64,000 nucleotides of DNA from Prorocentrum cordatum (taxonomy: Eukaryota; Sar; Dinophyceae; Prorocentrales; Prorocentraceae): contig CAUYUJ010014611.1 of NCBI GenBank assembly GCA_963575745.1, positions 188,501 through 252,500 of the forward strand, given 5' to 3'. The notes under the pieces were generated by a model. It saw only the letters and a list, made by a program, of their open reading frames with translations, had not been told where the DNA came from and searched no databases. Positions 20,082-30,884 of this stretch are shown here, in pieces (the stretch's first letter is position 1; the number at the start of each line of letters is the position of its first letter). The position numbers and the translations under genes were made by a program.

Positions 20082-21890
20082 TTGGCAGGTCTGGGCTATC
20101 GGGCGATCAATGGGCGATTGAGGGTCGTTGCATCATCCACCTCGTATGCCTATCCTCTAATGGTTTGGGGTCATAGCTCGGGCCTCCGGCAGCCGTTCGG
20201 GACGACTCAGGCACCCCCGGAACGGAGAGGTCTCCATCGCCCAGCCCGCCGCACGGGGAGAGGCGGAGACGGAGGAGCTGGAGCGGGGGTGCGGCCGGGC
20301 GGTGGAGCCGAGAGGCACCAAGAAGGCTCCTCCTCCTCCTCCTCCTCCTCCTCCTCCTCCTCCTCCTCCTCCTCCTCCTCTGCAGCTGCCATCATCGCCG
20401 TGCTGCTGGACACCGACTGGCGTCCTGAGTCGCCCCAGCGATGGGTGCGGCCCACGGGGCCCGAGTCAGTGGACGAGCGGCTCATCCCTGGGCCCGATGA
20501 CGACGGGTTTGCTGTTGCCGACGCCTCCGAGCTGCTCGAGGACATGATCGGTGACTTTCGTCGTCGTACGTGGCAGCGTGCAGCCCTTCATCCTGCTGGT
20601 GACAGCCTGGTCAACGGCGCCGACATGATGCACGTGCAGCGGGAGCTCCAGCGCTTCATGGCCAAAGGCGTAGACCGTCGTCGTGGTCAACGGCGGCCAG
20701 TGGACCCGCGAGCGTCAGCAGCAGGCAGGCTACGACTCGGAGGCGTTGTGCCAGCGGTGCCTGTCAGAGAAAGAGACGTTGTTTCACCGAATTTGGAGCT
20801 GCCCGTGCAACACGGGCCATGCAGATTCTGATGCAAGTGAATGGTTGCCTGGTCGCGCTCGAGCTGGATGGGAGGAAGACCCTGCACTTTGGATTCGCAG
20901 TGTGTGCCCGTCCGAGCTGACCGCGCCGATCTTCGACGAGTGTCGGGCCGACTGGGTCGAGGCCTACGGCGAGCCGTTCGACCAGTGCAGGTCCGAGCGC
21001 GACCAGGTGCTGCATGTCTTCGGCGACGGATCTGGCGGCCCGCATACAGCGGACCCGCGTCGGCGCCGCATCGGAGCTGCTGCTGTTGCTCTACGGCCTG
21101 ACGGGGAGTCGTGGACGCCAGCCGCCATCATCATCGGCGGGCTGCGGGGGCTTAGGCAGACTGTACCCAGGGCTGAGTTGCTTGCCCTTGTGCTGTAACT
21201 CGAACGGTCGACTGGAAACATTCGCTTCCACACAGAATGTCGCTCGTTGCTCGACGGTTGGAATGCCGGGCATTTGACTGGTGTATCGGGAGCAACGGAG
21301 ACTTGTGGGTGCGTGTGAGGGCCGCCCTTTCAGCTAGAAGATCGGTCCCAGCTGATATCGGAATAGTCTGGATTCCGAGTCATTTTGACGAGAATGTTGA
21401 GCGCGTTGAGCGAGAGGGTCTCCAGTATGTTGCTCTAGGCAACGTTTGTGCTGATAAGGTGGCTGGGGACGCAGCCCGCAGGGCTTCCCGATGCATCGTC
21501 GGCAGTGAGCCTCGGACCGACGAGTGGGATGTCATCGCCGCCCTTCTGAGGCGTCGGGCTTATCGAGCCCTCACGAACACGATTACCCAAGACCCTTGGA
21601 AATCGGATCGTGTCGAGCGCACAGCTTTCCTGTGAGAAGGTTCAGGGGCGCTGGTTTTGCACGTGCTGTCGCAAGCTTGTCCCGTCCGCCCAGGTCCTGG
21701 ATGCCGCTGACACGGTGTGTGCGTTCCCCCCTCCTCCCCCGACTCACGGGGGAGGTTTTGTTTTCCCGAGGGGTGTCTCGGCGGCCCAGGGTCCTGTTTC
21801 CGTGGGCGGCGTGGAGATGCACGGCTCGCACTGCATGCAGTCCTGGCCAGAATTTTCTCTGTTCTTCTGCCCTGTCTGTGGCTAAACGGC
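20082..21890 (+). pseudogene. Decayed LINE 3' part: C-terminal ORF2 with RNase H
   Basis: Plus-strand remnant of a non-LTR retrotransposon. The upstream part (20395-20690) reads as the post-RT region. A CQRC...FHRIWSC segment (about 20747-20803) is the CCHC finger seen in such ORF2s. RNase H follows with GDGSG (about 21022), RAELLAL (about 21173), then TEC where Asp is usual (about 21232), and NVCADKVAGDA (about 21444-21476). A terminal WFCTCCRKL finger lies at about 21652. At least three frame changes (near 20690, 21195 and 21290) and a CTC microsatellite inside the frame make it non-functional. No RT catalytic motif is present, so it is 5' truncated. Confidence 0.75.
20323..20382. repeat. 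CTC microsatellite inside the LINE remnant
   Basis: About 19 CTC units, in phase with the flanking LINE-like frame, giving polyproline or polyserine. Confidence 0.95.
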
Positions 21891-22094
21891 CTCTACTGAC
21901 TGCAGGCACCTGTGCGCAAGCCGTGTCAGCACGCACCTCTCCTGCCCCCGAGGGGACTCCGAAGGCTGTGCTCGCAGGCGGGACGTCGGGGCCATCCGCA
22001 GGGGCTGCGGGGGGAGGGGCCTCTTCGGGCGCAGGGAGGGACACTGCGTCCCCAGGTTCCGATTCCTATTCCCCTCTTTCTCACCCGAGCGTTC

Positions 22095-22225
22095 CCCCTC
22101 GGGGGTTCCACAAAGCCTCGGGGACACACGCAGCCCAATAGCTTGGCAAGACGTCGGCCCAACGCCTGGCCACTCCAAAGCAGGGGGCGGCAGTAGTTCG
22201 CCGCTGGCGTCTTCGATCCCCCGCC
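22095..22225 (+). repeat. Dispersed repeat, copy 2
   Basis: ACACACGCAGCCCAATAGCTTG, CGGCCCAACG, CAGGGGGCGGCAGTAGTTCGC and CTGGCGTCTTCGAT follow the same order as copy 1 at 7515-7655. Confidence 0.75.
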
Positions 22226-22700
22226 CCCTAAGTATGCTTGCCACAAGGGATGCTCGGCGCGCCGAGTTGCAATGTACAGCTTCTGGCCCTTCCGAAGGTT
22301 CCAGGTTGCCTTCGGCCCGACCCGCCGACCCGCGGGAACGCCCCGGGAGGCCAGTAATGAGTGGACTCCGTGGGGCTTCCGCTCATGAGGGCTCAAAGAG
22401 AGCTAGCTCTTGTGCCCTCAAGTCGGCCCAAGATGTCCCAGCTGGCCTGGCACTTTCAAAAGGCAGGGGGCTGCGGTGACTCGCCGCAGGCGTCTTCGAT
22501 ACTTGTTGAATACTGGGCGCTTTTGGTACTCGTGACTTATGGTGCCAGGCCCATCCAGCGCTCTGGCGAAGCTGGGCTGCAGACCTGTTGCCTCTTTAGG
22601 CTCTTTGATCCCGCGCGGCTACGTACGACGGCGCTCCTCAACCTCCCCGTCGACCCCCCCTTCCGCCTGTCCTGCCCCAGAGCCTCTTGGTGGGGCCTAG
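22226..22700. other. No gene seen outside the partial repeat
   Basis: Short frames only. Apart from the repeat piece at 22440-22505 I see nothing. Confidence 0.4.
22440..22505 (+). repeat. Dispersed repeat, partial copy 3
   Basis: CACTTTCAAAAGGCAGGGGG, then CTGCGGTGACTCGCCGCAGG and CGTCTTCGATAC, equal to the 3' half of the copies at 7515 and 22095. Confidence 0.7.
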
Positions 22701-22702
22701 CA

Positions 22703-22784
<82 letters not shown>
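22701..22784. repeat. GAC microsatellite
   Basis: About 27 nearly perfect GAC units. It encodes Asp-, Arg-, Thr-, Ser- or Val-only strings depending on frame. Confidence 0.95.
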
Positions 22785-22786
<2 letters not shown>

Positions 22787-22964
22787 GCGCCTGCCGCCCA
22801 AGACAGGCCCCCGCGGCGCGCGAGGGCGCAGAGCAGCAGGACGGAGCCCACGGACAGCGCCGCCAGCGCGGCCGCGCGGCCGGGGCGTCCTCGAAGGAGG
22901 GCGGCGGAGACGAAGCAAAACGAAGACCACGACCTCGTCAGTTCCTTTTCCATATAAACACCTT

Positions 22965-23790
22965 CTGCCCGTCGCACCCCGAGGCCGGTCGAAAGGGCGG
23001 GCCGGGCGCTTCGCCTGAGACTTCCTCACCACCTATGACCCTGAAGCATCAAATTGGCAACAGTTTCACTCATCTTTTGCATGTGGCTCTCTCCTTCGCG
23101 CCTGCACATTCTTTTGAAGAATTCGTAAGAGCTTCACGGATGGAGGGCGGGTCGTTTTCAAAATGTGGCTCTCGCCCTAGCGCCGCGCACATTCGATCTA
23201 GAAATTTGCAAGAGCTTCACGGATTGAGGGCGGGTGGTTTTCAAAATGTTGTTCTCGTTTTAGCGCCGTACACATTCGTTTCTAACCAATGCCAGAGTTA
23301 TGCGGATTCAGGGCGTGTGATTTTCAAAAAAAGGCTCTCGCCTTAGCGTCGAGAGCATTCGTTTTTTAATGTTGCAAGAGTTTCACGGATTGACAGCTTC
23401 CTTTCCAAAATGTGGCTGTCGCCTGGGCACCGCGCAGAGTCCTATTTAAACATTGCAAGATATTCACGGACTCCCATGGTCAACGGACCAGAAATGGCGC
23501 TTTGGAAAGATTCCGGATTACGAGGGTGCAGCAATTACGTTGATTCGCGGTGTTGAAGTCCCAGAAATGGCGTTCTGGCGCGATTCAAGATCGTCAGACT
23601 CAACAGTCAGGTTGATCCGTGGCCTTGGAGTCCCAAGAACAATGTTTTGGCACGCTTCAGGTTCTTCTAATGGTTGTCTTCCAACGAGGCAGCTCCCTCG
23701 GTGGAAATACACCGTTGTAAGGGGCCTATGAAGAGAGAGAGCTTGGAGGGAGAGTTGATTCCAACATCGTTGATGACTCTTGATTTTGCA
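22965..23790 (+). repeat. Composite satellite, copy A
   Basis: Order of parts: a leader (CCGTCGCACCCCGAGGCCGG, then TTCGCCTGAGACTTCCTCACC); five or six units of about 80 bp with GGATGGAGGGCGGGTCG, TTTTCAAAATGTGGCTCTCG and GCGCCGCGCACATTCG (about 23050-23460); about three units of about 72 bp with TTGATTCGCGGTGTTGAAG and CCCAGAAATGGCG (23470-23670); then CCAACATCGTTGATG and TGCACTGGTCCTCC. A CTC tract follows. Related arrangements occur at 44510-46135 and 63372-64000. Confidence 0.85.
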
Positions 23791-23972
23791 CTGGTCCTCC
23801 ACCTCCTCCTCTTCCTACTCATCGTCCTCCTCCTCGTCCTCGTCCTCATCCTCTTCCTCCTCCTGCTCCTCTTCGTCCTCCTCCTCCTCCTCCTCCTCCT
23901 CCTACTCTTCTTCCTCCTCGGAAGCGACAGACCCCACGGACACCGCCTCCTCCTCCTCCTCCTCCTCGGGAG
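23791..23972. repeat. CTC tract, interrupted
   Basis: CTC/TCC repeats with TTC, GTC and ATC interruptions, directly after composite satellite copy A. Confidence 0.9.
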
Positions 23973-25382
23973 TGCGATGAAGGGGCCCAGGGGCACACAC
24001 ATAAACAGACACGCATCCCAGGATTCCCCTAGTTTCCGATATTTTTCTGGAGTTTCGTCTTTCCCCCCCCCACTTCCAATGTGGTCCCATGTTATCCTGG
24101 GAATCGACAGTTCTTGGGGTCTGTGTGCTTTCCCTTCCTGGGCCGTCGGGGGGGCGGAGGGTGAAGATGAAAGGCGAAAAAACGAGGACCACGACCAAGG
24201 CTGAACGTGGACACGTCGGCGTCGATCTTGGTCATGGCCCATCTTGGCCGTCGTCAACTCATGGATCGTCCTCGCGAATCGGCAGCGGCGGCCTAGCCAG
24301 GAGGGGGAACTAGGAGGAGGACGACGAGAAGCACGAGGAACCAGAGGACGAATCATAATAATAAGCCTAATAATAAGCATAATACTAAGAAAAAGACGAT
24401 TCGGCCTTGCGTGTGGTATCGGGCCTGACATAAGCAGAGGAGGAGGAGGACGAGGAGGGGGAGAAAGAGGAGGAGGAGGAAGGGGGGGCACGGCAAAGGA
24501 GAATGACGAGCACGATGGGAACTCGGCGTCACCATCTCGATTTCCCCCCCCCCCCTGGGTTCGCGGGGTTTCAGTGAACGTCTAGCGCCTGTTGCCCCGT
24601 TTTGCCCCGATCCTTCCACCCACTAATGTCCTGTTCCGCTCGCATTCCTCCTCCCTCCTCCCGCTCCTCATCGCGATCCCATGGAAAGACTACGCAACCA
24701 ATGAACAGAATGCATGTCTCTGCGAATGCGGCGTAGCCCCCTTCTACGTGTTCGAATCGCCCATCCATGCACAAACCAATATGCATTGATTCCATCTTGC
24801 TCTGTGTACCGGCGACCAAGTGGCCCAAACCGTTCCAAGCCGACTCCAAGACGGCCCCCATAGGCCACACGATGCCCCTGCGAAGCTCCCAACACGCCCG
24901 AACGATGCCAAAAGAAGGCTCCAACGCATCTGCAGCCGACACTGCCGCACAACGCAACCAAGGACCCCAAAACGCAAACACTGCCTGACGAATCACGACA
25001 GCACTGAGCCGCCACGGCGCTTGCGTGGTAGCGGGGCGTTACGGTGATACTTGTCTGGTGGGGCGTCGTAACTCCGCCCGAACGTCGCCAATATGTCTCG
25101 ACTGAACCTCATCGGGGGAACTCGGTAAGCTCATCGCGCACAAGGCGGCGACAAATAGAGTGCGCTGAAGACCCGCGCTTGTTCAGAGAGGGGCGCTGAA
25201 CGGGCGCGAGCCTTGAACTCAAGCCTCATGTTGCTGCGCTGGCGCGTTGGCGCGATAGTGGACAGGGGGGGCGTCGCAAGCAGCTGGCCCAAATAAGTCA
25301 GCCTGCACGAAACAGCCAGCACATCATCCCTTTTGACGCGAGCCCCGCTGGCTGAAAATCCATGCGCAAGACCGCGTCACAC
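23973..25382. other. No recognisable gene
   Basis: Includes GGA-rich (24435-24490) and AATAATAAG (24350-24390) patches and a few CCAAGACGGCCCC words near 24840. No coding or RNA signal was identified. Confidence 0.4.
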
Positions 25383-25420
25383 TCTCTCCCTCCCTCTATC
25401 ACTGTCTCTATCCCTCTCTC

Positions 25421-25486
<66 letters not shown>

Positions 25487-25545
25487 TCGCTCTCCCTCTC
25501 TATATTTTTTTCTAGTTGTCTCCCTCTCTCTCACTCTCTCTCTCT

Positions 25546-25585
<40 letters not shown>
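25383..25585. repeat. CT dinucleotide microsatellite
   Basis: About 200 bp of CTCTCT with CCC, TT and a TATATTTTTTT interruption, followed by an AT-rich TATACATA patch to about 25655. Confidence 0.95.
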
Positions 25586-25587
<2 letters not shown>

Positions 25588-25689
25588 ATATGTATACACA
25601 TAGGTGTATAAATATATACATATGAATATAACTATGTATGTGTGTATATATATGTGCGTAGTCACGAGCTTTGAGTGTGTCCTTTTGGG

Positions 25690-25925
25690 ACAAGCTCGGT
25701 TTCTCTGTTCAGGCCCAAAAAAACTCGGATGAAGGTCTGATTCATGTCTGCACTGGACTTCTGATTCAAGTCTGGCTCTCAGCGCCAACTCTGATCTAGG
25801 TCTGACTGGAACTCCAATCTAACTCTGGCCCAAAGACCCAAGGCTGGAGCTCTGATTCAACTCTGGCCCTAAGACCCACGTCTGATTTAGGTCTGACTGG
25901 GAACTCTAATTTAAGTACGATTCTG
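25690..25925. repeat. Degenerate CTGATTCAAGTCTGG repeat
   Basis: CTGATTCAASTCTGG, GGTCTGACTGG and GGCCCAAAGACCCA words recur with a spacing of about 30-60 bp. Confidence 0.65.
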
Positions 25926-28215
25926 GTTTGGTTTGGGCGCGCCGAAATCAATGTCGCGGCGTCGACCCAGAACGTTGCCGGGTCGGCCCTGTGCGCATGC
26001 GTCTTCAAGAACAACAGAAGGAATGCGCTAGCCAAGCGGCGGGTCATGGCTGGGGGCCCAGCCGCCAGCTGCCAAATACTGCGAGCTGGGCCCGCCTGCG
26101 CACACCGCCCTACGGCAGCGCCAAAGCTAAGGCCTGCGCGGGGGGCACGGGGCAGCGCCCCCCGCCCGCGCAGCCCTGCCCCAAATTGCTCAACTGCAGC
26201 TGGCACGAAAAAAGGCCCACCCGAGGCTCGCCCCGCAGGGCTGCCAGCTGCCGCGCCGCGAAAGGATGCGCTGCGCGGTGCCCGCCCCGACCCCCGCCGC
26301 CCGCCCGGGGCAGGTCGGGGGCGGGCAGCGCACGGCGCAGAGGAGAATCGCCGAACTTATCGGAAGGCTCGGGAGCGCGGAAGTACCCTGGACGGTTTCT
26401 GAAAGGCTTCGGGAAATGGGCAGGGCCCGGGAGGGGCTCGGAGGGTTTTCGAAGGCGGAAGTGGCCTGGGAAGGCGCTCGGCGAGGTTGGGGGGGGCTCG
26501 GGGGGCCGGGGAGGACTGCTCAGAGGTCAGGAGTAATATCGAAAGCCTAGCAGGGCTTTGAAGGTGCATGGGGGGTTTGGCTTGGGAGCTTTTCGGTTGT
26601 TGCCAGAGGGTGCCGAAGCGTTGGGGCCGCGCCCGGACGCTCGGAAATGGGTTCCGCAGGACACGGCGGGCACTGGGGGGGCACGGAAGGTGTCAGATCA
26701 TTTTGGACCACAGCGGGGGCTCCTTCGGGCGCGCACGGGGGCGACTCTTCCAAGCGGCGCTGGCAGGGGAGCGAAAATGTGTCAGAATCGGTTCGCGTTG
26801 TAAGCGGGCTGGTTTTGCCCGGCTGTTGCCGGGCACTTTCGCTTGCTCAGACACGCCCCCCCGCCCTCCGATTTTGCGTCGTCGGCGGGGGGGGGTCGCG
26901 CATGATCGGATTAGCGGTGGTTTTTGCTTCGCGGCGTAGAGCGGCTGCGGGCCGAGTCGCCGCGCTGCCCGGCGCCGGCTCGGAGGCGCGGGGAAGGGCG
27001 GGGGAGTTCCCCATCGGCGTCGGAGGCGGCGCGAGGCCCCAAGAGATTCCCAGAGCTCCGGCGGGTGCGAAAGGGCCGGGCGGGATTTCAGCGGGGTAGG
27101 AGTCGTGGCTTGGGGGTCGCCATAAGGCCGGCGCGGGCGCCGCCATGGGGGCGCCGCGGAGGGGCCTTCGGCGGGCCTTCAAGGAAACCTTCGGCGATCT
27201 CTTGGGCCGCGCCAAGATTGTTTTGAGTCGTCTGGCGTCGCGGTGCTGTCGGGCCGCCCGGCGCGTTGGAAGGCTGCTTGGGTGGGTGCATCTGGGCAGC
27301 GGTCCTGGAAGCGCCTCGGCGCTCCCCGGGGCCCTTGGGCGGCTTTCCTGGGCCATCTGGGGGGCCCGTCGGGCGGTCCAAAGCCTCGGCGCTGTCTCGG
27401 GGGGATCTCGGGGCAATCCTGAATCGCTCGGAAGCCCTCGCTGGCCGTCTCGGGGCGATGGGGCGGGCGAGGGCGCGAAAAACGCAGAATAACTAACATA
27501 AGGAGCGCACGTGGCGCTGCTCATCAAGATCCCGGGGCAAATCCAATCTTTTTTAGGGGGTCGGGTTGGGTAGTTTTGAAGCGGTCCTGGGGCTGCTCGG
27601 GGCCCCTGCGCGCGCGTTTGAAATTGAACTTCGGGCCCTCGCGGGAGGGCCGCGGCCGTTTTGGAAACCATCTTGGGCAATCTGGGCGTTCGAGCGCGAG
27701 GTGCGCGCGCGCGTCTACGGTTCGACCCGCCGGCTGGAAGGCCGCCCGGAATCCGTTGAAGCGCCGCGCGGGCGGAATCTCCGCGAGCCCCTCGGGCGAC
27801 TGTCTTCTCGGCCCTCAGCCCGCCCCGCCGCCGCCCCCGGCTTCTGGTCTGGAGCCGCCCTAAAAAAGGCGAAACGCATAGAAGTAAATATGAGGCTCCG
27901 GCATCAGAATCTGTTTCGGGGGGCGCCCCGAAGTTGTCCGCTCTTGGCGGCCTTTTGCAGGGCGCTAGGGCGATTGCTCTCAGTCCTGGGGCTCACCTTC
28001 GGGGGGGGGCCCTTGGGCCCCATCGAAATTTTCCCTCCGGCCCCGTCCCTGGGGCCGACCAGTTTTTCGCGGTGGCCGCCAGGGCGGTTCGGAGCGATAT
28101 TCTAAGCTTCTTGGGTTTTCTGCGTTGTCCTGGGCGCTCTCCAGGGGGTCCACCGTGCGATGCCGCTTGAACTCTCGGGCCAGCTCTGGGGCCTTCTAGA
28201 CGGGGGGATTCCCGC
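25926..28215. other. GC-rich region without a recognised gene
   Basis: Several overlapping frames on both strands, mostly Arg/Gly/Ala/Pro-rich, as expected at this GC content. GGGGCTCGG, CTTGGGC and CGGGGGG words recur irregularly. I found no motif, RNA gene or clear period in these 2.3 kb. Confidence 0.4.
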
Positions 28216-28320
28216 CGACCCCTCCTCCTCCTCCTCCTCCTCCCCCTCCTCCTCCTCCTCCTCCTCCTCCTCCTCATCCTCCTCCTCCTCCTCCTCCTCC
28301 TCCTCCTCCTCCTCTTTTTC
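28216..28320. repeat. CTC microsatellite
   Basis: About 34 CTC units with few interruptions. Confidence 0.95.
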
Positions 28321-28469
28321 TTGCTCCTATACTTTGGCCTCGGGCAAGAGATGGCCCAGGATGGACAGGGCGCCCGTCAGCGGCGCGCGCCTTCATGCGG
28401 CGACGACGCTCTGCGAAAGCAAGCGGGGGCTCGGAAATCCAAGCGGCGCGGGGGGGGCGCGCGAGGGGT

Positions 28470-28660
28470 GGCGGGGGAGGAGGAGGAGGGGGGGGAAGAG
28501 GAGGAGGAGGAGGAGGAGGAGGAGGAGGAAGAGGAGGAAAATGGGGGAGGGGGAGGAGGAGGAGGGGAGGAGGAGGAGGAAGGGGGAGGAAAATGCGGGA
28601 GGAGGAGGGGGAAGGAGCAGGAGAGGGACGGCGAGCGAGGAGAGAGGGCAGGGCGGCACC
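28470..28660. repeat. GGA microsatellite
   Basis: GGAGGAGGA and GGGGGA units on the plus strand, of opposite polarity to the CTC tract 150 bp upstream. This opens a long T-poor plus strand. Confidence 0.9.
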
Positions 28661-28699
28661 GAGGAAAGTGGAAAAGACGCAGATCAGAAGGGCCGAGAA

Positions 28700-29430
28700 T
28701 GAGGCGGAGAAGGAAAAGGGAAAGGATGGCGGGGGCGAGAGCAGGCGCGAGGGCGGGAACGAGGTCGGAGGACCGGACGGGCGGCCCAAAGAGGGAGTGA
28801 AAAGGGAAGGAACGAGGGCGGGAGCGAGGGCCAGAACGAAGGCGGGGACAAGGGGCAAGGGTAGGAACGATCGCGAGAAAAAAGGCGGAGGCGCGGGCGG
28901 GAACTGGGGCAGGAACGATGGCGGGGGCGATGGGCGAGAACGAGGGTGATAACGAAGGCGAGAATGAAGGCGGGAACGACGGCGGGAACGAAGGCGAGAA
29001 CAATGGCGGGGACGAAGGCGGGAACGAGGGCGGGTACGAGGGCGAAAACGAGGGCGGGAACGAAGGCGGGAACGAGGGCGGGAGCGAACGAGAGAACGAG
29101 GGCGAGAACGAAGGCGGGAACGAGGGTGGAAACGAGAGCGAGGGCGAGGGCGGGAACAAGGGCGAGAACAAAGGCGGGAGCGACGGCGGGGACGAGGGCG
29201 GGAGCGACAGCGGGCGCGAAGGCGAAAACGAGGGCGGGAACGAAGGCGAGAACGAGAGCGGGAACGAGGGCGGGAACGAGGGCGAAAACGAGGGCGAGAA
29301 CGAGGGCGAAAACGAGAGCGGGAACGAGGGCGAAAACGAAGGCGAGAACGAGGGCGAGAACGAGGGCGGGAAAGAGGGCGGGAGCGAGGGCGGGAACGAG
29401 GGCGGGAGGGAGGGCGGGAATGAGGGCGGG
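28700..29430. repeat. 12-bp minisatellite GGGAACGAGGGC, first block
   Basis: About 60 units of GGGAACGAGGGC with AAAACG, GAGAACG and GGGGACG variants. The unit is a multiple of three, so several frames stay open for hundreds of codons (Gly-Glu-Asn on plus; Pro/Ser/Phe or Ala/Leu/Val/Pro on minus). Confidence 0.95.
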
Positions 29431-29790
29431 GAGCCGCCTCTGGGCGCCTCCGGTATTCCTCTGGGCGCCTCGGGAATTCCCCCGGCGGTTCCAGGGGACC
29501 TCAAGGGAACCTCCAAGGAACCGGAACCTCCGGGGAACCTCCAAGGAACCTCCGGGGAACTCCTGGGGAACCTCCGGGGGACCTCTGGGAGATCTGTTCG
29601 AGGTCTGTTTGAGGTCTGTTTGAAGTCTGTTTGAGGTATGTTTGAAGTCTTTTTTGGGCCAAACTCTGATTAAGGTATGTTTGAGGTCTGGCCGAATCTC
29701 TGAAGTCCGTTTGAGGTCTGGCCGAAACCCTGTTTCAAGTCTGATTCCCCCAGGCGGCCCTCGGTCTCCCCGAGGGGCGGCCGGACGGCC
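29431..29790. repeat. Interruption with GGAACCTCC and GTTTGAAGTCT short repeats
   Basis: 29440-29590 repeats CTGGGCGCCTC and GGAACCTCC. 29590-29760 repeats GAGGTCTGTTTGA and CTGGCCGAA words. It separates the two 12-bp arrays. Confidence 0.85.
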
Positions 29791-30535
29791 CCGGAACGAG
29801 GGCGAAAACGATGGCGAGAACGAGGCTGGAAACGAGGGCGGGGACGAGGGCGAGAACGAGGGCGGGAACGGAGGCGAGAACGGGGGCGAGAACGGGGGCG
29901 AAAACGACGGCGGGAACGAGGGCGGGAACGAGGGCGGGAACGAGGGCGGGAACGAGGGCGGGAACGAGGGCGGGAACGAAGGCGGGGACGAGGGCGAGAA
30001 CGAGGGCGAGAACGGGGGCGAGAACGACGGCGAGGACGAGGGCGAGAACGGGGGCGGGAACGAAGGCGGGAACGAGGGCGGGAACGAGGGCGGGAACGAA
30101 GGCGGGGACGAGGGCGAGAACGGGGTCGAAAACGGGGGCGAAAACGACGGCGGAAACGAGGGCGGGGACGAGGGCGGGAAGGAGGGCGGGAACGAGGGCG
30201 GGAACGAGGGCGGGAACGAAGGGGGGGACGAGGGCGAAAACGGGGGCGAGAACGGGGGCGAAAACGACGGCGGAAACGAGGGCGGGAACGAGGGCGGGAA
30301 CGAGGGCGGGAACGAGGGCGGCAACGAGGGCGGGAACGAAGGCGGGGACGAAGGCGGGGACGAGGGCGAAAACGAGGGCGGGAGCGACGGCTGGAACGAG
30401 GGCGGGAACGACGGCGGAAACGAAGCGGGAACGAAGGATGGAACGAGGGCGGGAATGAGGGCGGGAATGAGGGCGGGAACGACGGCGAGAGCGAGGGCGG
30501 GATCGAAGACGGGAGCGAGGGCCAGAGCGATAAGG
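29791..30535. repeat. 12-bp minisatellite GGGAACGAGGGC, second block
   Basis: About 60 units, more regular than the first block, with a coarser repetition in which GGGGGCGAGAACGGGGGCG groups recur about every 120 bp. Confidence 0.95.
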
Positions 30536-30657
30536 GAAGGTGGAAGGATAAGGGAGGGGACAAAGGGAGGAGGGCGAGGAGGAAAGGGAAGGGGAGGGAC
30601 GGTGGAGGATAAGGGAGGGCCGGGAAGAGGGGGAGGAAAGTGGAGGATAAGGGAAAG

Positions 30658-30801
30658 AATAAGGGACGGAGGAAAAAGACAAACTGAGGACGAGAGGGGG
30701 GGAAGAGGGGCGCGAACGGGGGAGGATGGAAAGGGGGGGAAAGGGAGGCGGAGGAAGGAGGGAGGGGATGGACGAGGTAGGAAAAAGAGCGAAAACGAAC
30801 C
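30658..30801 (+). repeat. 144-bp direct repeat, left copy
   Basis: Begins AATAAGGGACGGAGGAAAAA and ends GAGCGAAAACGAACC. By eye it is identical over its full length to 32625-32768. Sequence on both sides differs between the copies. Confidence 0.9.
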
Positions 30802-30884
30802 TGTCGGCGTGTGTGAGAGCTTTTCCGTTCGAGTCGTCATCTCCGTCATTATTTGTACTCGTCGTCTCTGTCCTTCCCTTTCCC

